A program made the position numbers and the translations under genes. Below the pieces are notes generated by a model. It saw only the letters and a program-made list of their open reading frames with translations, did no database searches and was not told where the DNA came from. Shown piece after piece: positions 55,325 through 64,000 of a stretch of DNA of 64,000 nucleotides (within the stretch, counting starts at the first letter, position 1; each line of letters opens with the position of its first letter). The stretch comes from JBECKS01 sp964557005. GTDB lineage: Bacteria; Pseudomonadota; Gammaproteobacteria; Pseudomonadales; JBECKS01. The stretch lies in the NCBI GenBank assembly GCA_964557005.1, contig CAZKYI010000001.1:434001-498000 (forward strand), read 5' to 3'.

Positions 55325-56224
55325 ATGTTAGAAAGCGTTGAAAAAGCACATGATTCAGAATTTGATGTCAGTGCGCGAGTCAAGGTCACAGACCCTGATT
55401 GTGTTCAAAAAGAAATCAAACTCATTCTTTCCAGACGGTTTCCCCAAGCTGATTTATCGATAGTCGATCAGGCTTTTGCTTACTTTTCTTATTGCTACTC
55501 GGGTGAACACCCTGATTATCACGCGATTGAAACACCGTATCACGATATTCAGCACGTTTTAGATGTCACGCTGGCGACGGTGCGCCTGATGGACGGCTAT
55601 GAATTGAAACACCCTGAGAAGTCGTTGGGTTTTGAGCGTGTGCGTTTGGGTTTGATCGTTTCTCTTTTCCATGATTCGGGGTACTTGCGTTATAGCGATG
55701 ACTACAAAACACGCCACGGTGCTGAACATACGCCCATTCATGTCAGCCGCAGTGGCTTGTTTATTGAGCGCTTCTTGAAGGAACACGGTTTGTCTGAATA
55801 TAGTTCAATCGCATCGACACTGGTGCAATTTACGGGCATCGAACAAAAAATCGAAGCCTTGCAATTTGAAGACAACACCTGGCTTACCATAGGTTACATG
55901 ATTGGCACAGCAGATTTGATGGCGCAGATGGCCGACAGACTGTATGTGCAAAAGTGTCATGCACATTTGTTTACCGAATTTTCCATTGCAGGCATGACAC
56001 AAAGAAAGGCGAGCGATGGTTCTGTTGAAGTGATTTTTGCAGATGCAGATGATTTGGTGAAAAAGACGCCCGCCTTTATTCAGGATGCGATTGAAAATCG
56101 TCTCAGCAAGTCGTTTCACCGTGTCTATGAGTACGCAGCCGTATTTTTCGGTGGTCGAAATCTGTACATGGAAAGTATCGAAAAAAACCGTTCTGAAATT
56201 CTGAAACTCACCGCACAAGCTTGA
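55325..56224 (+). CDS. HD-domain phosphohydrolase (cyclic-nucleotide phosphodiesterase-like)
   Basis: 299 residues; GAGGAG lies 9-10 bp before the ATG. The metal-binding motifs of an HD/PDEase fold are visible: TPYHDIQHVLDVTLAT, GLIVSLFHDSGYLRY, HGAEHTPIHVSRS and IGTADLMAQMADR. The pattern YHDIQH...FHDSGY resembles the class I cyclic-nucleotide phosphodiesterase core. No membrane segment. Substrate unknown. A 237-bp gap without features separates it from the island, and fabV follows 61 bp downstream. Confidence 0.75.
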   Translation: MLESVEKAHDSEFDVSARVKVTDPDCVQKEIKLILSRRFPQADLSIVDQAFAYFSYCYSGEHPDYHAIETPYHDIQHVLDVTLATVRLMDGYELKHPEKSLGFERVRLGLIVSLFHDSGYLRYSDDYKTRHGAEHTPIHVSRSGLFIERFLKEHGLSEYSSIASTLVQFTGIEQKIEALQFEDNTWLTIGYMIGTADLMAQMADRLYVQKCHAHLFTEFSIAGMTQRKASDGSVEVIFADADDLVKKTPAFIQDAIENRLSKSFHRVYEYAAVFFGGRNLYMESIEKNRSEILKLTAQA

Positions 56225-56285
56225 GCAACACCTATTTGGCATTGTTATAATGCCAGCCGAATTATTTACCAAAGCAGGAATAACC

Positions 56286-57473
56286 ATGATTATTAAACCC
56301 AAGATTCGAGGTTTTATTTGTATTAATGCGCATCCAACGGGCTGTGCTGCCAATGTGCAAAGTCAAATTGATTACGTGCGTGCGCAAGGTGTTGTAGCCA
56401 ATGCGCCTAAAAACGTTTTGGTGATTGGTGCTTCAACGGGTTATGGACTGGCTTCGCGAATTACGGCTGCTTTTGGTGGTGGAGCCGATACTTTAGGCGT
56501 GTTTTTTGAAAAACCACCCACCGATAAAAAATGCGCTTCGGCAGGTTGGTATAACGCTGCCGCTTTTGAACAAAAGGCAAAGGCGCAAGGGCTTTATGCA
56601 AGAAGCATCAATGGCGATGCGTTTTCTGATGAAATCAAACAGAAGACCATCGAAGCTATTAAAGCCGATTTGGGTCAGGTGGATTTGGTGGTTTACAGTT
56701 TGGCTTCCCCACGCAGACAGCACCCTCTTACGGGCGAAGTGCATTCATCGGTATTAAAACCGATTGGCAAGTCTGTTACGCAGAAAGGTATCAACACCGA
56801 TAAGGAAATCATTGAAGAAGTCACGCTGGAACCAGCAAGCGAAGCAGAAATTGCCAATACCATTGCGGTGATGGGTGGCGAAGATTGGGAAATGTGGATA
56901 GATGCGCTGATGAGTGCGGGTGTGCTCGCCGAAAATTGTGTAACAACGGCATATACCTATATTGGTGAAAAAGTGACCTGGGACATTTATTGGGACGGCA
57001 CCATTGGTCAGGCGAAGAAGGATTTGGATAGAGCACAAGTGCGCATCGCGGAAAAACTGAAAGCCAAAAACGGTCATGCCTATGTATCGGTATTGAAGGC
57101 GCTGGTTACTCAGGCAAGTTCGGCTATTCCCATCATGCCTTTGTATTTGTCTTTGTTGTTTAAAGTGATGAAAGCAGATGGTAGCCATGAAGGGTGCATC
57201 GAACAGATTTACGGTTTGTTCAGGGATTGCCTATATGCCGAAAAACCTGTGATGGACGATGCGGGCAGAATGCGCAGAGATGGTTTGGAACTGCGCCCTG
57301 AAGTTCAAAATGCGGTTGAACAACTTTGGCCACAGGTCACCACAGAAAATCTTGGCGAGCTTGCGGATTTTGCAGGCTACAAATCTGATTTCCTCAAGTT
57401 GTTTGGTTTTGATATGGCAGGCGTGGATTATGATGTCGAAGTTGATCCACTCGTTGAGATAGAATTGTTATAG
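56286..57473 (+). CDS. fabV: FabV-type trans-2-enoyl-ACP (CoA) reductase
   Basis: 395 residues from the ATG at 56286, which has AGCAGGAA upstream. An NAD(P)H-dependent enoyl reductase of fatty-acid synthesis. Seen: IIKPKIRGFICINAHP at the start, the cofactor loop VIGASTGYGLASRI, SLASPRR, and the catalytic Y-x8-K in AYTYIGEKVTWDIYWDGTIG. FabV enzymes are typically triclosan-resistant. It precedes the 5'-nucleotidase gene by 6 bp. Confidence 0.96.
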   Translation: MIIKPKIRGFICINAHPTGCAANVQSQIDYVRAQGVVANAPKNVLVIGASTGYGLASRITAAFGGGADTLGVFFEKPPTDKKCASAGWYNAAAFEQKAKAQGLYARSINGDAFSDEIKQKTIEAIKADLGQVDLVVYSLASPRRQHPLTGEVHSSVLKPIGKSVTQKGINTDKEIIEEVTLEPASEAEIANTIAVMGGEDWEMWIDALMSAGVLAENCVTTAYTYIGEKVTWDIYWDGTIGQAKKDLDRAQVRIAEKLKAKNGHAYVSVLKALVTQASSAIPIMPLYLSLLFKVMKADGSHEGCIEQIYGLFRDCLYAEKPVMDDAGRMRRDGLELRPEVQNAVEQLWPQVTTENLGELADFAGYKSDFLKLFGFDMAGVDYDVEVDPLVEIELL

Positions 57474-57479
57474 AGCCTT

Positions 57480-58394
57480 ATGCGGATCGATCAAAAACTG
57501 GTTATTGCCATTTCTTCACGTGCACTGTTTAACCTTGAAGAAAGTCATCGTGTTTATGAACAACAGGGTGTTGAGGCTTATCGCCAATATCAAATTGAAC
57601 GAGAGAACGAAGTGCTTGAACCCGGGGATGCTTTTCCTCTGGTAAAAAAGTTGTTGGCTATTAACGAAAAGCTCAAGGATAAAAAACTCAAGGACGATAA
57701 CGGTGTTGAAGTTTTGCTGCTTTCTCGCAACAGCGCAGACACGGGCTTAAGAGTTTTCAATTCCATCAAACACTATAAGCTGCCAATCACTCGAGCCGCT
57801 TTTTCCAGTGGTGAAAGCCCTCATCGTTATGTATCTGCTTTTGGCACACATCTGTTTCTTTCAACCGATACGCAAGATGTTCGTTGGGCTTTGAATGCAG
57901 GCTATGCCGCCGCAAGTATCATTGCGCCTTCTGCAAAAGACGTAGATGAATCGGAAGAATTGAAAATCGCTTTCGATGGCGATGCGGTGTTATTTTCAGA
58001 TGAATCGGAACGCATCTTTGTTGAAGATGGTCTGGATGCTTTCACCAGAAATGAAGTGGCCTCTGCTGATGATCCTTTACAAGGCGGGCCATTTAAATCC
58101 TTTTTGGCTGCCTTGCATCGTTTGCAAACACAATTCGATCGGGAGGAATGCCCAATCCGTACTGCGTTGGTTACAGCCCGTTCTGCACCAGCCCATGAGC
58201 GCGTGGTAAAAACCTTGCGCAGTTGGGATATCCGCATTGACGAGTCACTGTTTTTGGGTGGTCTGGATAAAGGTGCTTTTCTGAAAGCGTTTGGTGCCGA
58301 TGTTTTCTTTGATGATCAGGAAGGGCACTGCCTTTCAGCCAGTGGTGAGCACGTGGTTGCGGGTCACGTGCCTCATGGAGTTAAAAATAATTAA
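57480..58394 (+). CDS. 5'-Nucleotidase (cytosolic NT5C1-like family)
   Basis: 304 residues. The proteins of this family (Pfam 5_nucleotid/PF06189) have a HAD-like core. Seen: LVIAISSRALFNLEESHRVY at the start, LLLSRNSADTGLRVFNSI, the FDGDAVLFSDESER catalytic motif, and C-terminal DVFFDDQEGHC. It dephosphorylates nucleoside 5'-monophosphates. It is 6 bp behind fabV and possibly co-transcribed. Confidence 0.88.
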   Translation: MRIDQKLVIAISSRALFNLEESHRVYEQQGVEAYRQYQIERENEVLEPGDAFPLVKKLLAINEKLKDKKLKDDNGVEVLLLSRNSADTGLRVFNSIKHYKLPITRAAFSSGESPHRYVSAFGTHLFLSTDTQDVRWALNAGYAAASIIAPSAKDVDESEELKIAFDGDAVLFSDESERIFVEDGLDAFTRNEVASADDPLQGGPFKSFLAALHRLQTQFDREECPIRTALVTARSAPAHERVVKTLRSWDIRIDESLFLGGLDKGAFLKAFGADVFFDDQEGHCLSASGEHVVAGHVPHGVKNN

Positions 58395-58402
58395 GCTGAT
58401 TT

Positions 58403-59218
58403 TTAAAAGAACGCGTATTTCACACCGAGAATAGCCAAAACACAGGCTAAAATCATTTGGAGCAAGCGGTCGGGTAGTTTTGAGGCAACACGCGAGCCAA
58501 CATAAATGGCTGGCAAGGAGCCAATCAAGAGCGCCAGTAACAACATCCAGTCCACATGCCCCAGAAACAAATGGCCGATGCCTGCAACCAGAGTGAGTGG
58601 TACGGCGTGCGCCAGATCGGTGCCTACGATTTGTACTGAATTCCATTTGGGGTAGAGCAGCATTAACACGGCTGTACCAATGACACCCGCACCTATTGAC
58701 GACAAGGTGACCAATACACCAAGCAAAACACCGGTAATGGCTGTCCACAAATAGGGGTGCCGATAAAATCGATGTTTTTCAGGGTGAAGCTGTACATCGA
58801 TATTCCGTTTCTGAATTTTCCCACGCATGAAAATCACAATCGCGGTCAGCGTGAGCATGATACCCAGCAAGGTCGTCAGAAGATGCTGATAGGCATCAGC
58901 ACTTGGAAAATAGTTATGTAAAGCCCAGACAGTGACGGCTGCCGCAGGCAAACTACCCGCAGACATATAACCCATCACCTTCCAGTTCACTGCTTTTTGA
59001 CGGTGATAAGCCAGAATGCCATTGGCTTTGGTAATGGAAGCGTAGAGCAAATCGGTGCCAATCGCTGTGGCTGCAGGGAAGCCGAACATAAGCAGCAGCG
59101 GAGTCATTAAAGAGCCACCACCGACTCCTGTAACACCGACAGCAAACCCCACACCTGCACCGGCAATGACATACCAGATACTGAAAGCTTCAAGAAATTG
59201 AACAAGAAATTCAGACAT
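58403..59218 (-). CDS. TauE/SafE (TSUP) family sulfur-compound transporter
   Basis: 271 residues with eight hydrophobic helices. The TSUP signature repeats are visible as AGAGVGFAVGVTGVGGGSLMTPLL in the first half and VTLSSIGAGVIGTAVLMLLYP in the second, plus GSRVASKLPDRLLQ near the end. Members move sulfite, sulfate or organosulfonates. Divergent gene cysB and the nearby cysH gene point to sulfate or sulfite transport, which is inference. Confidence 0.88.
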   Translation of the reverse strand: MSEFLVQFLEAFSIWYVIAGAGVGFAVGVTGVGGGSLMTPLLLMFGFPAATAIGTDLLYASITKANGILAYHRQKAVNWKVMGYMSAGSLPAAAVTVWALHNYFPSADAYQHLLTTLLGIMLTLTAIVIFMRGKIQKRNIDVQLHPEKHRFYRHPYLWTAITGVLLGVLVTLSSIGAGVIGTAVLMLLYPKWNSVQIVGTDLAHAVPLTLVAGIGHLFLGHVDWMLLLALLIGSLPAIYVGSRVASKLPDRLLQMILACVLAILGVKYAFF

Positions 59219-59326
59219 TTACAGCATACCTCGGGCAAAAACGAGGTGGACTATAGAGAAGCGAACTATGTTTTAAAAGAATACTTGGTTATATTCTTAT
59301 ATCCGAATGCTATATGGTTTTTACGC

Positions 59327-60313
59327 ATGAAATTGCAACAACTACGATATATCAGAGAGATAGCGCGTAACGATTTGAATGTTTCAGCAACGGCTGAAGC
59401 TTTGTTTACCTCACAACCTGGCATCAGTAAGCAAATTCGTATGCTGGAAGATGAATTGGGTATTGAAATTTTTGGCCGCAATGGCAAACACCTGAGCCAT
59501 ATCACTCCTGCGGGGAGGGATATTCTAAACATTGCGGAAGATATTTTTTTGCAGATTGAAAAAATCAAACAGGTTGCGCAAGAGCATACCCACCCGTCTA
59601 AAGGCAGCTTGTCGATTGCCACCACCCACACACAGGCACGTTATGCCTTGCCATCTGTGATTGAAAAGTTTATTCGCACTTATCCGCATGTTACTTTGAA
59701 TATGCAACAGGGAACGCCTAAACAAATTGCAGAAATGGCTGCTAATGGCGTGGTCGATTTTGCCATCGCAACCGAGGCGCTTGATGAGCATTTCAACGAT
59801 TTGATTTTGATGCCTTGCTATCGCTGGAACCGCAGCATTCTGGTGCCAGAACATCACGAATTACTCGATAAAGTTGAAGAGGAAGGCGAATTGACGCTGG
59901 AGATGGTGGCTAAATACCCAATCGTCACCTATGTATTCGGTTTTACAGGTCGCTCACATCTGGATGATGCCTTTATGCGCGAGGGGCTGAAACCAAGAGT
60001 GGTGTTTACAGCCGCCGATGCAGATGTGATTAAAACCTATGTGCGTCTGGGATTGGGCGTAGGCATTGTTGCCAGCATGGCTTGTGGCAAAGACAAGGGA
60101 CTGGTCAGCATCGATGCGAGCCATTTGTTTGAGCCGAGTGTGACCAAACTGGCATTTAGAAAGGGAAGTTATTTACGCGCTTATATGTATGATTTTATTG
60201 AAGGGTTTGCGCCTCATCTGAATAGAAAACTGGTTGAAGAAGCTTTGAAAAAACCCAACAAACTGGGGCTTGAAGCGTTATTCAGCGAGCTGGAGTTGCC
60301 GCTGTTTCACTAG
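59327..60313 (+). CDS. cysB: LysR-type regulator of cysteine biosynthesis
   Basis: 328 residues from the ATG at 59327. The frame continues upstream, but the family begins with MKLQQLRYIREIA. The HTH (NVSATAEALFTSQPGISKQIRMLEDEL) and the effector pocket (SIATTHTQARYALP, VTYVFGFTGRSHLDDAF) match CysB, which senses O-/N-acetylserine and activates sulfate assimilation genes. It diverges from the TSUP transporter and converges on a thioredoxin-like gene. Confidence 0.95.
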   Translation: MKLQQLRYIREIARNDLNVSATAEALFTSQPGISKQIRMLEDELGIEIFGRNGKHLSHITPAGRDILNIAEDIFLQIEKIKQVAQEHTHPSKGSLSIATTHTQARYALPSVIEKFIRTYPHVTLNMQQGTPKQIAEMAANGVVDFAIATEALDEHFNDLILMPCYRWNRSILVPEHHELLDKVEEEGELTLEMVAKYPIVTYVFGFTGRSHLDDAFMREGLKPRVVFTAADADVIKTYVRLGLGVGIVASMACGKDKGLVSIDASHLFEPSVTKLAFRKGSYLRAYMYDFIEGFAPHLNRKLVEEALKKPNKLGLEALFSELELPLFH

Positions 60314-60646
60314 TTAGAGAAAATCCAGATCGTTTTGCTCAAGAATATCTTTCAGGCCTTCCTTTTCGTTGGCTTGTTGATTCAATACTTCCTTTACGAA
60401 TTTGAAATAAACGGTATAGACCTTTTGCTCCCCCGTTTCATTACTCACCACAAAAAAGGGCGCGCGTTCTACATTGAGCTTTTTTGCCAATACCATGCCG
60501 GGGCTTTGTTCGTCTCTTTCATCAGCAATTAAAACTTCGTCAATAAATTGCATTTGATTAGCCTGTTCCAAACGCTCGGTGACTTCTGCACATTTTTTAC
60601 AGGCGGAGCCATCGATTTTGATTTTCTTGACGTAAGTAATTTTCAT
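60314..60646 (-). CDS. Thioredoxin/glutaredoxin-like small protein
   Basis: 110 residues. A thioredoxin-fold pattern is visible: CKKC near residue 16 as redox pair, then LNVERAPFFVV with a central Pro. It sits 14 bp downstream of cysH on the same strand. As APS reductase needs reduced thioredoxin or a related donor, it may be its partner (inference). Confidence 0.68.
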   Translation of the reverse strand: MKITYVKKIKIDGSACKKCAEVTERLEQANQMQFIDEVLIADERDEQSPGMVLAKKLNVERAPFFVVSNETGEQKVYTVYFKFVKEVLNQQANEKEGLKDILEQNDLDFL

Positions 60647-60660
60647 AGAGATTTTTAAAA

Positions 60661-61395
60661 TTAGCGAGTGGGTGCGTTACTTGCTGCGTGCAAACCACAT
60701 TCCTTGGCGGTTGCTTCTTCCCACCACCAGCGGCCTTCACGTTCATGCTGATTAGGCAGTACAGGGCGTGTGCATGGTTCACAGCCGATGCTGATAAATC
60801 CTTTTTCATGCAGCGCATTGTAAGGCACATTATTTTGTCGAATGTATTGCCAAACCTGTTCAGAACTCCACATGGAAAGCGGATTGAATTTAATCAGCGT
60901 GTTGTCACTGCGTGAAAAAGCCTGATCGATTTGTATTACGGGAATGTCAGTACGTGTGCCCGGGCTTTGATCTCGGCGCTGTCCGGTAATCCAGCCGTCG
61001 AGTGTCGCCAGCTTGTTGCGCAAGGGGCCAACCTTGCGAATGGCACAGCATTCCTTGTGGTCGTCCTGATAAAAACTGAAAAAACCTTTGGTGGCGAGTA
61101 ATTCTTCCACATCTTCAGCACGAGGAAATTGCGCTTCAATATTGACCTGATAGGTGTTTTTTACTTTTTCCAGAAACTGGTAGGTCTCAGGGTGTAAACG
61201 ACCAGTATCGAGTGTGAATACACGAAAATCGCTGGTGATTTTTGCAGCCATGTCCACCAGCACTACATCTTCAGCACCACTGAATGAAATAGCCAAATCG
61301 ACAACGGTATCGAAGGCCAACTCAAGAATTTCCTGAGGAGATTTATGTTGGTATTTTTCAGCGAGGGCTTTGATTTCGTTTTCTTCAAACTTCAT
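60661..61395 (-). CDS. cysH: Assimilatory adenylyl-sulfate reductase (CysH family, iron-sulfur type)
   Basis: 244 residues from the ATG at 61395. The PP-loop part has DLAISFSGAEDVVLVDMA and FTLDTGRLHPETYQFL. Paired cysteines ECCAIRKVGPL and GCEPCTRPVLP are the [4Fe-4S] ligands of APS reductases and absent in the E. coli PAPS enzyme. The catalytic Cys is in the C-terminal KECGLH. It therefore likely reduces APS to sulfite directly. Confidence 0.92.
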   Translation of the reverse strand: MKFEENEIKALAEKYQHKSPQEILELAFDTVVDLAISFSGAEDVVLVDMAAKITSDFRVFTLDTGRLHPETYQFLEKVKNTYQVNIEAQFPRAEDVEELLATKGFFSFYQDDHKECCAIRKVGPLRNKLATLDGWITGQRRDQSPGTRTDIPVIQIDQAFSRSDNTLIKFNPLSMWSSEQVWQYIRQNNVPYNALHEKGFISIGCEPCTRPVLPNQHEREGRWWWEEATAKECGLHAASNAPTR

Positions 61396-61538
61396 AAGTG
61401 GCTCAATGTTGTTTTGGTTGGAATTTTCAAATTTTAACAGAAATCGTTTCGGAATGAATATCACCTTGCGCCCTGAAGTCTAAAACAGTAATGTGCGCTT
61501 CGTTTTTGACTATTCAACATCATCATTACGGAGTATTC

Positions 61539-62153
61539 ATGGAACTGGCGTGTCTTGATTTGGAAGGGGTTTTGGTTCCCGAAATCTGGATAAATGTGGC
61601 AGAAAAAACAGGCATCGATGCCTTGAAAGCGACCACACGGGATATTCCTGATTACGATGTGTTGATGAAGCAAAGATTGCGCATACTTGATGAGCATAAA
61701 CTGGATATTCATGTGATTCAGGAAGTCATCGCCACCTTGAAACCTTTGGATGGTGCGTATGAATTTGTGCAGTGGCTCAAACAAAATTTTCAGCTCATTA
61801 TTCTTTCAGATACTTTTTATGAATTTGCCAAACCGCTGATGAAGCAACTGGATTGGCCTACGCTGATGTGCCATCGTTTGGTAGTGAATGAGCAAGGGCG
61901 TATTGTGGATTACAAGTTAAGACAAAAAGACCCCAAGCGTTCAGCGGTGAAAGCTTTTCAAAGCTTGAATTATCGCGTGATTGCAGCAGGGGATTCCTAT
62001 AATGACACCACCATGTTGGGGCAGGCCGAGCAGGGCATTTTGTTTTCAGCGCCGCAAAAAGTGATTGATGAATTTCCCCAGTTTCCTGTCACCAACACCT
62101 ATGAAGAACTGAAAGCGGAATTTATCAAAGCCAGCTTGAGAGATTTAAGCTAG
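61539..62153 (+). CDS. thrH: Phosphoserine phosphatase / homoserine phosphotransferase
   Basis: 204 residues from the ATG at 61539, which has GGAG 5 bp upstream. A HAD enzyme: nucleophile in CLDLEGVLVPEIW, LIILSDTFYEF, and GDSYNDTTML. It matches ThrH of Pseudomonas in length and motifs. ThrH dephosphorylates phosphoserine and can pass the phosphate to homoserine. Divergent from cysH; serine supply for cysteine synthesis is a sensible link. Confidence 0.94.
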   Translation: MELACLDLEGVLVPEIWINVAEKTGIDALKATTRDIPDYDVLMKQRLRILDEHKLDIHVIQEVIATLKPLDGAYEFVQWLKQNFQLIILSDTFYEFAKPLMKQLDWPTLMCHRLVVNEQGRIVDYKLRQKDPKRSAVKAFQSLNYRVIAAGDSYNDTTMLGQAEQGILFSAPQKVIDEFPQFPVTNTYEELKAEFIKASLRDLS

Positions 62154-63517
62154 CGTTTTTCGTACTCGTCGAGTGCAATCAGATTGTTGATTTTATTCAG
62201 ACACTCCTGATATTCCTCTTCACACACTGAATCGGCTACCAGTCCACCACCGCCCCAGCAATACAGTTTTGCGTTTGCAATCAGAATCGTGCGAATGGCG
62301 ATATTGAATTCCAGTTCGCCCGTGTGTTTTCTATATCCAATCGCACCGCAATAAATCTGGCGTGCATCGGGTTCCAGCGCACGAATAATTTCCATCGCAC
62401 TTTTTTTCGGTGCACCTGTAATGGAACCACCTGGAAAACAATTCAATACTACTTCCAGAGCGCTAACCTCTTCTTTCTTTTGTGCGTGAATGGCACTCAC
62501 CAAATGATGTACGTTGGAAAAACTCTGAATCTCGAACAGCTTGTCTACCTGCACACTGTTGAGTTCGGCACTGATACTTAAATCATTGCGAATCAAATCG
62601 ACAATCATCAGATTTTCTGCCTGATCTTTTTCACTTTCTTGCAGGGAAAGTTTGAGCAAGTTGTCTGTCGCAGGATTATCGGAGCGCGCTCGCGTTCCCT
62701 TAATCGGGTGGCTGCTAATCAAACCTTGTGCGTCCAGTTTGATAAAAGACTCAGGTGAAAAACTTAATATCTCACCATAAGGTGTTTCCATAAATGCACA
62801 AAAAGGTGCAGGGCTTTGTTTGCGCAACAGGCAATAATAGGGCCAAGGTTCTTCGTTAAATGCTGCTTCAAAGCGCTGCGCCAGATTTACCTGATAACAA
62901 TCACCATCGAGTATGTGTTGCTTGACGATATTGAATGCCTGTTGATATTGGTGTTTGTCAAAATTGGCACTGTAGTGTTCAGGTATTTTGAGTGTGTGTG
63001 GGTTCAGTTGCGCATGTGAAGCATTTGCGTCATTCAGTTTCGCAAGAAAATTCTGTAAATAAGGTTTAAATCTTTCCTGATAATAGAGCGTACAGGTGCG
63101 TGCATGATGATTCACTTCAATATGCCATGAGAAAAATCCAAGACACACATCGGGAATCAGCTTTTCTTTTTCTGCATGTCGTGCAATTTTGAAGTATTCA
63201 TCGCGACAGTGATAACCAAAATAACCGAGTATGTCGCCTGAGTAGCTTGCTTCAAGTGCGAGCAGTTTTTCAAAAGCCTTGCCGCCGCTTTCTACCGGTT
63301 TCCAGTCAGCATCAAACAGTTGGTAGCAATCGCCGCGAATTTCCAGAATAAATTCTGGTGCCGTAGCCAATATATCTTTGCACACATGGTCTTGTCTCAG
63401 ATTTGTGCAGCTATCGAGAAAAATGTTGACTGTTTTGCAAGGGCTAAGCAAACGCAGTTGTGTGAAGAGCTGTGTGCTGTCTTCACAATAGGTGAGGGCA
63501 TGAGCGAGGGTATTCAT
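62150..63517 (-). CDS. pabB: Aminodeoxychorismate synthase component I
   Basis: 455 residues. With a glutamine amidotransferase partner it makes 4-amino-4-deoxychorismate for folate. The chorismate-binding half shows the PIKGTRARS motif (PIKGT distinguishes PabB from TrpE), GSITGAPKKSAMEII, YCGAIGYRKHTGELEFNIAIRT and GGGLVADSVCEEEYQE. It converges on thrH with a 4-bp overlap and follows the ABC-2 permease gene by 3 bp. Confidence 0.93.
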   Translation of the reverse strand: MNTLAHALTYCEDSTQLFTQLRLLSPCKTVNIFLDSCTNLRQDHVCKDILATAPEFILEIRGDCYQLFDADWKPVESGGKAFEKLLALEASYSGDILGYFGYHCRDEYFKIARHAEKEKLIPDVCLGFFSWHIEVNHHARTCTLYYQERFKPYLQNFLAKLNDANASHAQLNPHTLKIPEHYSANFDKHQYQQAFNIVKQHILDGDCYQVNLAQRFEAAFNEEPWPYYCLLRKQSPAPFCAFMETPYGEILSFSPESFIKLDAQGLISSHPIKGTRARSDNPATDNLLKLSLQESEKDQAENLMIVDLIRNDLSISAELNSVQVDKLFEIQSFSNVHHLVSAIHAQKKEEVSALEVVLNCFPGGSITGAPKKSAMEIIRALEPDARQIYCGAIGYRKHTGELEFNIAIRTILIANAKLYCWGGGGLVADSVCEEEYQECLNKINNLIALDEYEKR

Positions 63518-63520
63518 GGA

Positions 63521-64000
63521 TTATTCGCGCAAGCGGTAACCTGTTTTAAAAATCCAGGCAATAAAAGCAAGACAGATCAGCATAAATAACAGCACCATAC
63601 CCACGCTGATGCCAATATGCACGTCGGCCACGCCGTAAAAACTCCAGCGAAATCCACTTACCAGATACACAATCGGATTAAACAGGGAAATGGTTTGCCA
63701 TATCGGCGGCAACATATTGATGGAATAAAAACAACCACCCAGAAAGGTGAGCGGCGTGATTACCATCAAGGGAATCACTTGCAGCTTCTGAAAGTCATCT
63801 GCCCAGATGCCCAGAATAAAACCAAACAAGCTGAAGGTAACCGCAGTGAGTACCAGAAAAGCAAACATCCACAAGGGGTGCTGAATTTCGTAATCGACAA
63901 AAAAACGTGCAGTCACCAGAATTAACACACCAATCATAATGGATTTGCTTGCAGCAGCGCCGACATAACCGAGTACCACTTCAAAAAAATTGACAGGTGC
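63521..64000 (-). CDS. ABC-2 type transporter permease (partial at the window end)
   Basis: The frame is open to base 64000, so the 5' part lies outside the window. The visible ~159 C-terminal residues contain four to five membrane helices. The signature F-LGIWADDF-KLQVIPLMVITPLTFLGGCFYS and ISLFNPIVYLVSGFRWSFYG are those of ABC-2 permeases of the YadH type. An ATPase gene is expected beyond the window. Transported substrate unknown. Confidence 0.88.
   Translation of the reverse strand, partial: APVNFFEVVLGYVGAAASKSIMIGVLILVTARFFVDYEIQHPLWMFAFLVLTAVTFSLFGFILGIWADDFQKLQVIPLMVITPLTFLGGCFYSINMLPPIWQTISLFNPIVYLVSGFRWSFYGVADVHIGISVGMVLLFMLICLAFIAWIFKTGYRLRE

Overview
The window is a 64-kb piece of a bacterial chromosome, almost certainly from a gammaproteobacterium of moderate GC. 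The placement rests on gene content and order: cmoAB beside rluA, purN-purM divergent from a DUF2066 gene and hda, ccmABCDE, a MetR regulator, CysB with an iron-sulfur CysH, ThrH and FabV. The leucine/isovalerate and acetoacetate genes, class I fumarase and cytochrome c maturation genes fit an aerobic heterotroph. I cannot assign a genus. No rRNA, tRNA, CRISPR array or transposase gene was recognised.

Layout. 1-900: end of purL and a small NIF3-like gene. 1.1-8.9 kb: a signalling block. A TPR/beta-barrel protein and a FecR-domain protein on the plus strand face a CHASE2-adenylate cyclase and a GAF-GAF-HD-GYP protein on the minus strand, with a shared terminator at about 4.39 kb. 8.9-10.9 kb: a MurG-like transferase of unusual type and a START-domain protein. 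10.9-15.5 kb: a TolC-like protein and an RND permease with no adaptor gene. 15.5-17.8 kb: metR, msrB, msrA and a PAS protein. 17.8-20.2 kb: DUF2069, arsC and class I fumarase. 20.3-27.9 kb: a leucine-degradation operon (liuA, liuB, liuD, aacS, DUF3108) read from a promoter whose spacer carries a dyad. 28-37.7 kb: a TPR protein, LspA-like protein, DUF349 protein, rluA, cmoB, cmoA, DUF3108, purN, purM. 37.8-43 kb: DUF2066, hda, DUF2505, ccmABCDE. 43-46.9 kb: an M20 amidohydrolase, a phytochelatin-synthase-like protein and a CocE-type hydrolase.

46.9-55.1 kb is an accessory (defence) island inside otherwise housekeeping sequence. It starts with an AbiE-like pair (wHTH regulator and nucleotidyltransferase) behind a cluster of AGTAACAT half-sites, followed by a HEPN protein with an intact R-x4-H motif. 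A 570-bp non-coding stretch with a 9-bp tandem repeat comes next. Then follow four tightly coupled genes: a AAA+ ATPase, an unrecognised protein with a Gly-rich N-terminus, a MotA/ZorA-like membrane protein and a MotB/ZorB-like OmpA-domain protein. This looks like a Zorya-related, ion-driven membrane machine with different partners from the ZorC/D, ZorE or ZorF/G proteins known to me. It is the best candidate for an undescribed system here. Related ~31-bp sequences in inverted orientation flank it (49495-49525 and 54654-54684). The island ends with a coiled-coil protein and a HigA/NadS-like antitoxin whose toxin survives only as a 20-codon remnant.

55.3-64 kb returns to core genes: an HD-domain phosphohydrolase, fabV, a 5'-nucleotidase, a sulfur-assimilation group (TSUP transporter, cysB, thioredoxin-like protein, cysH), thrH, pabB and the end of an ABC-2 permease cut by the window edge.
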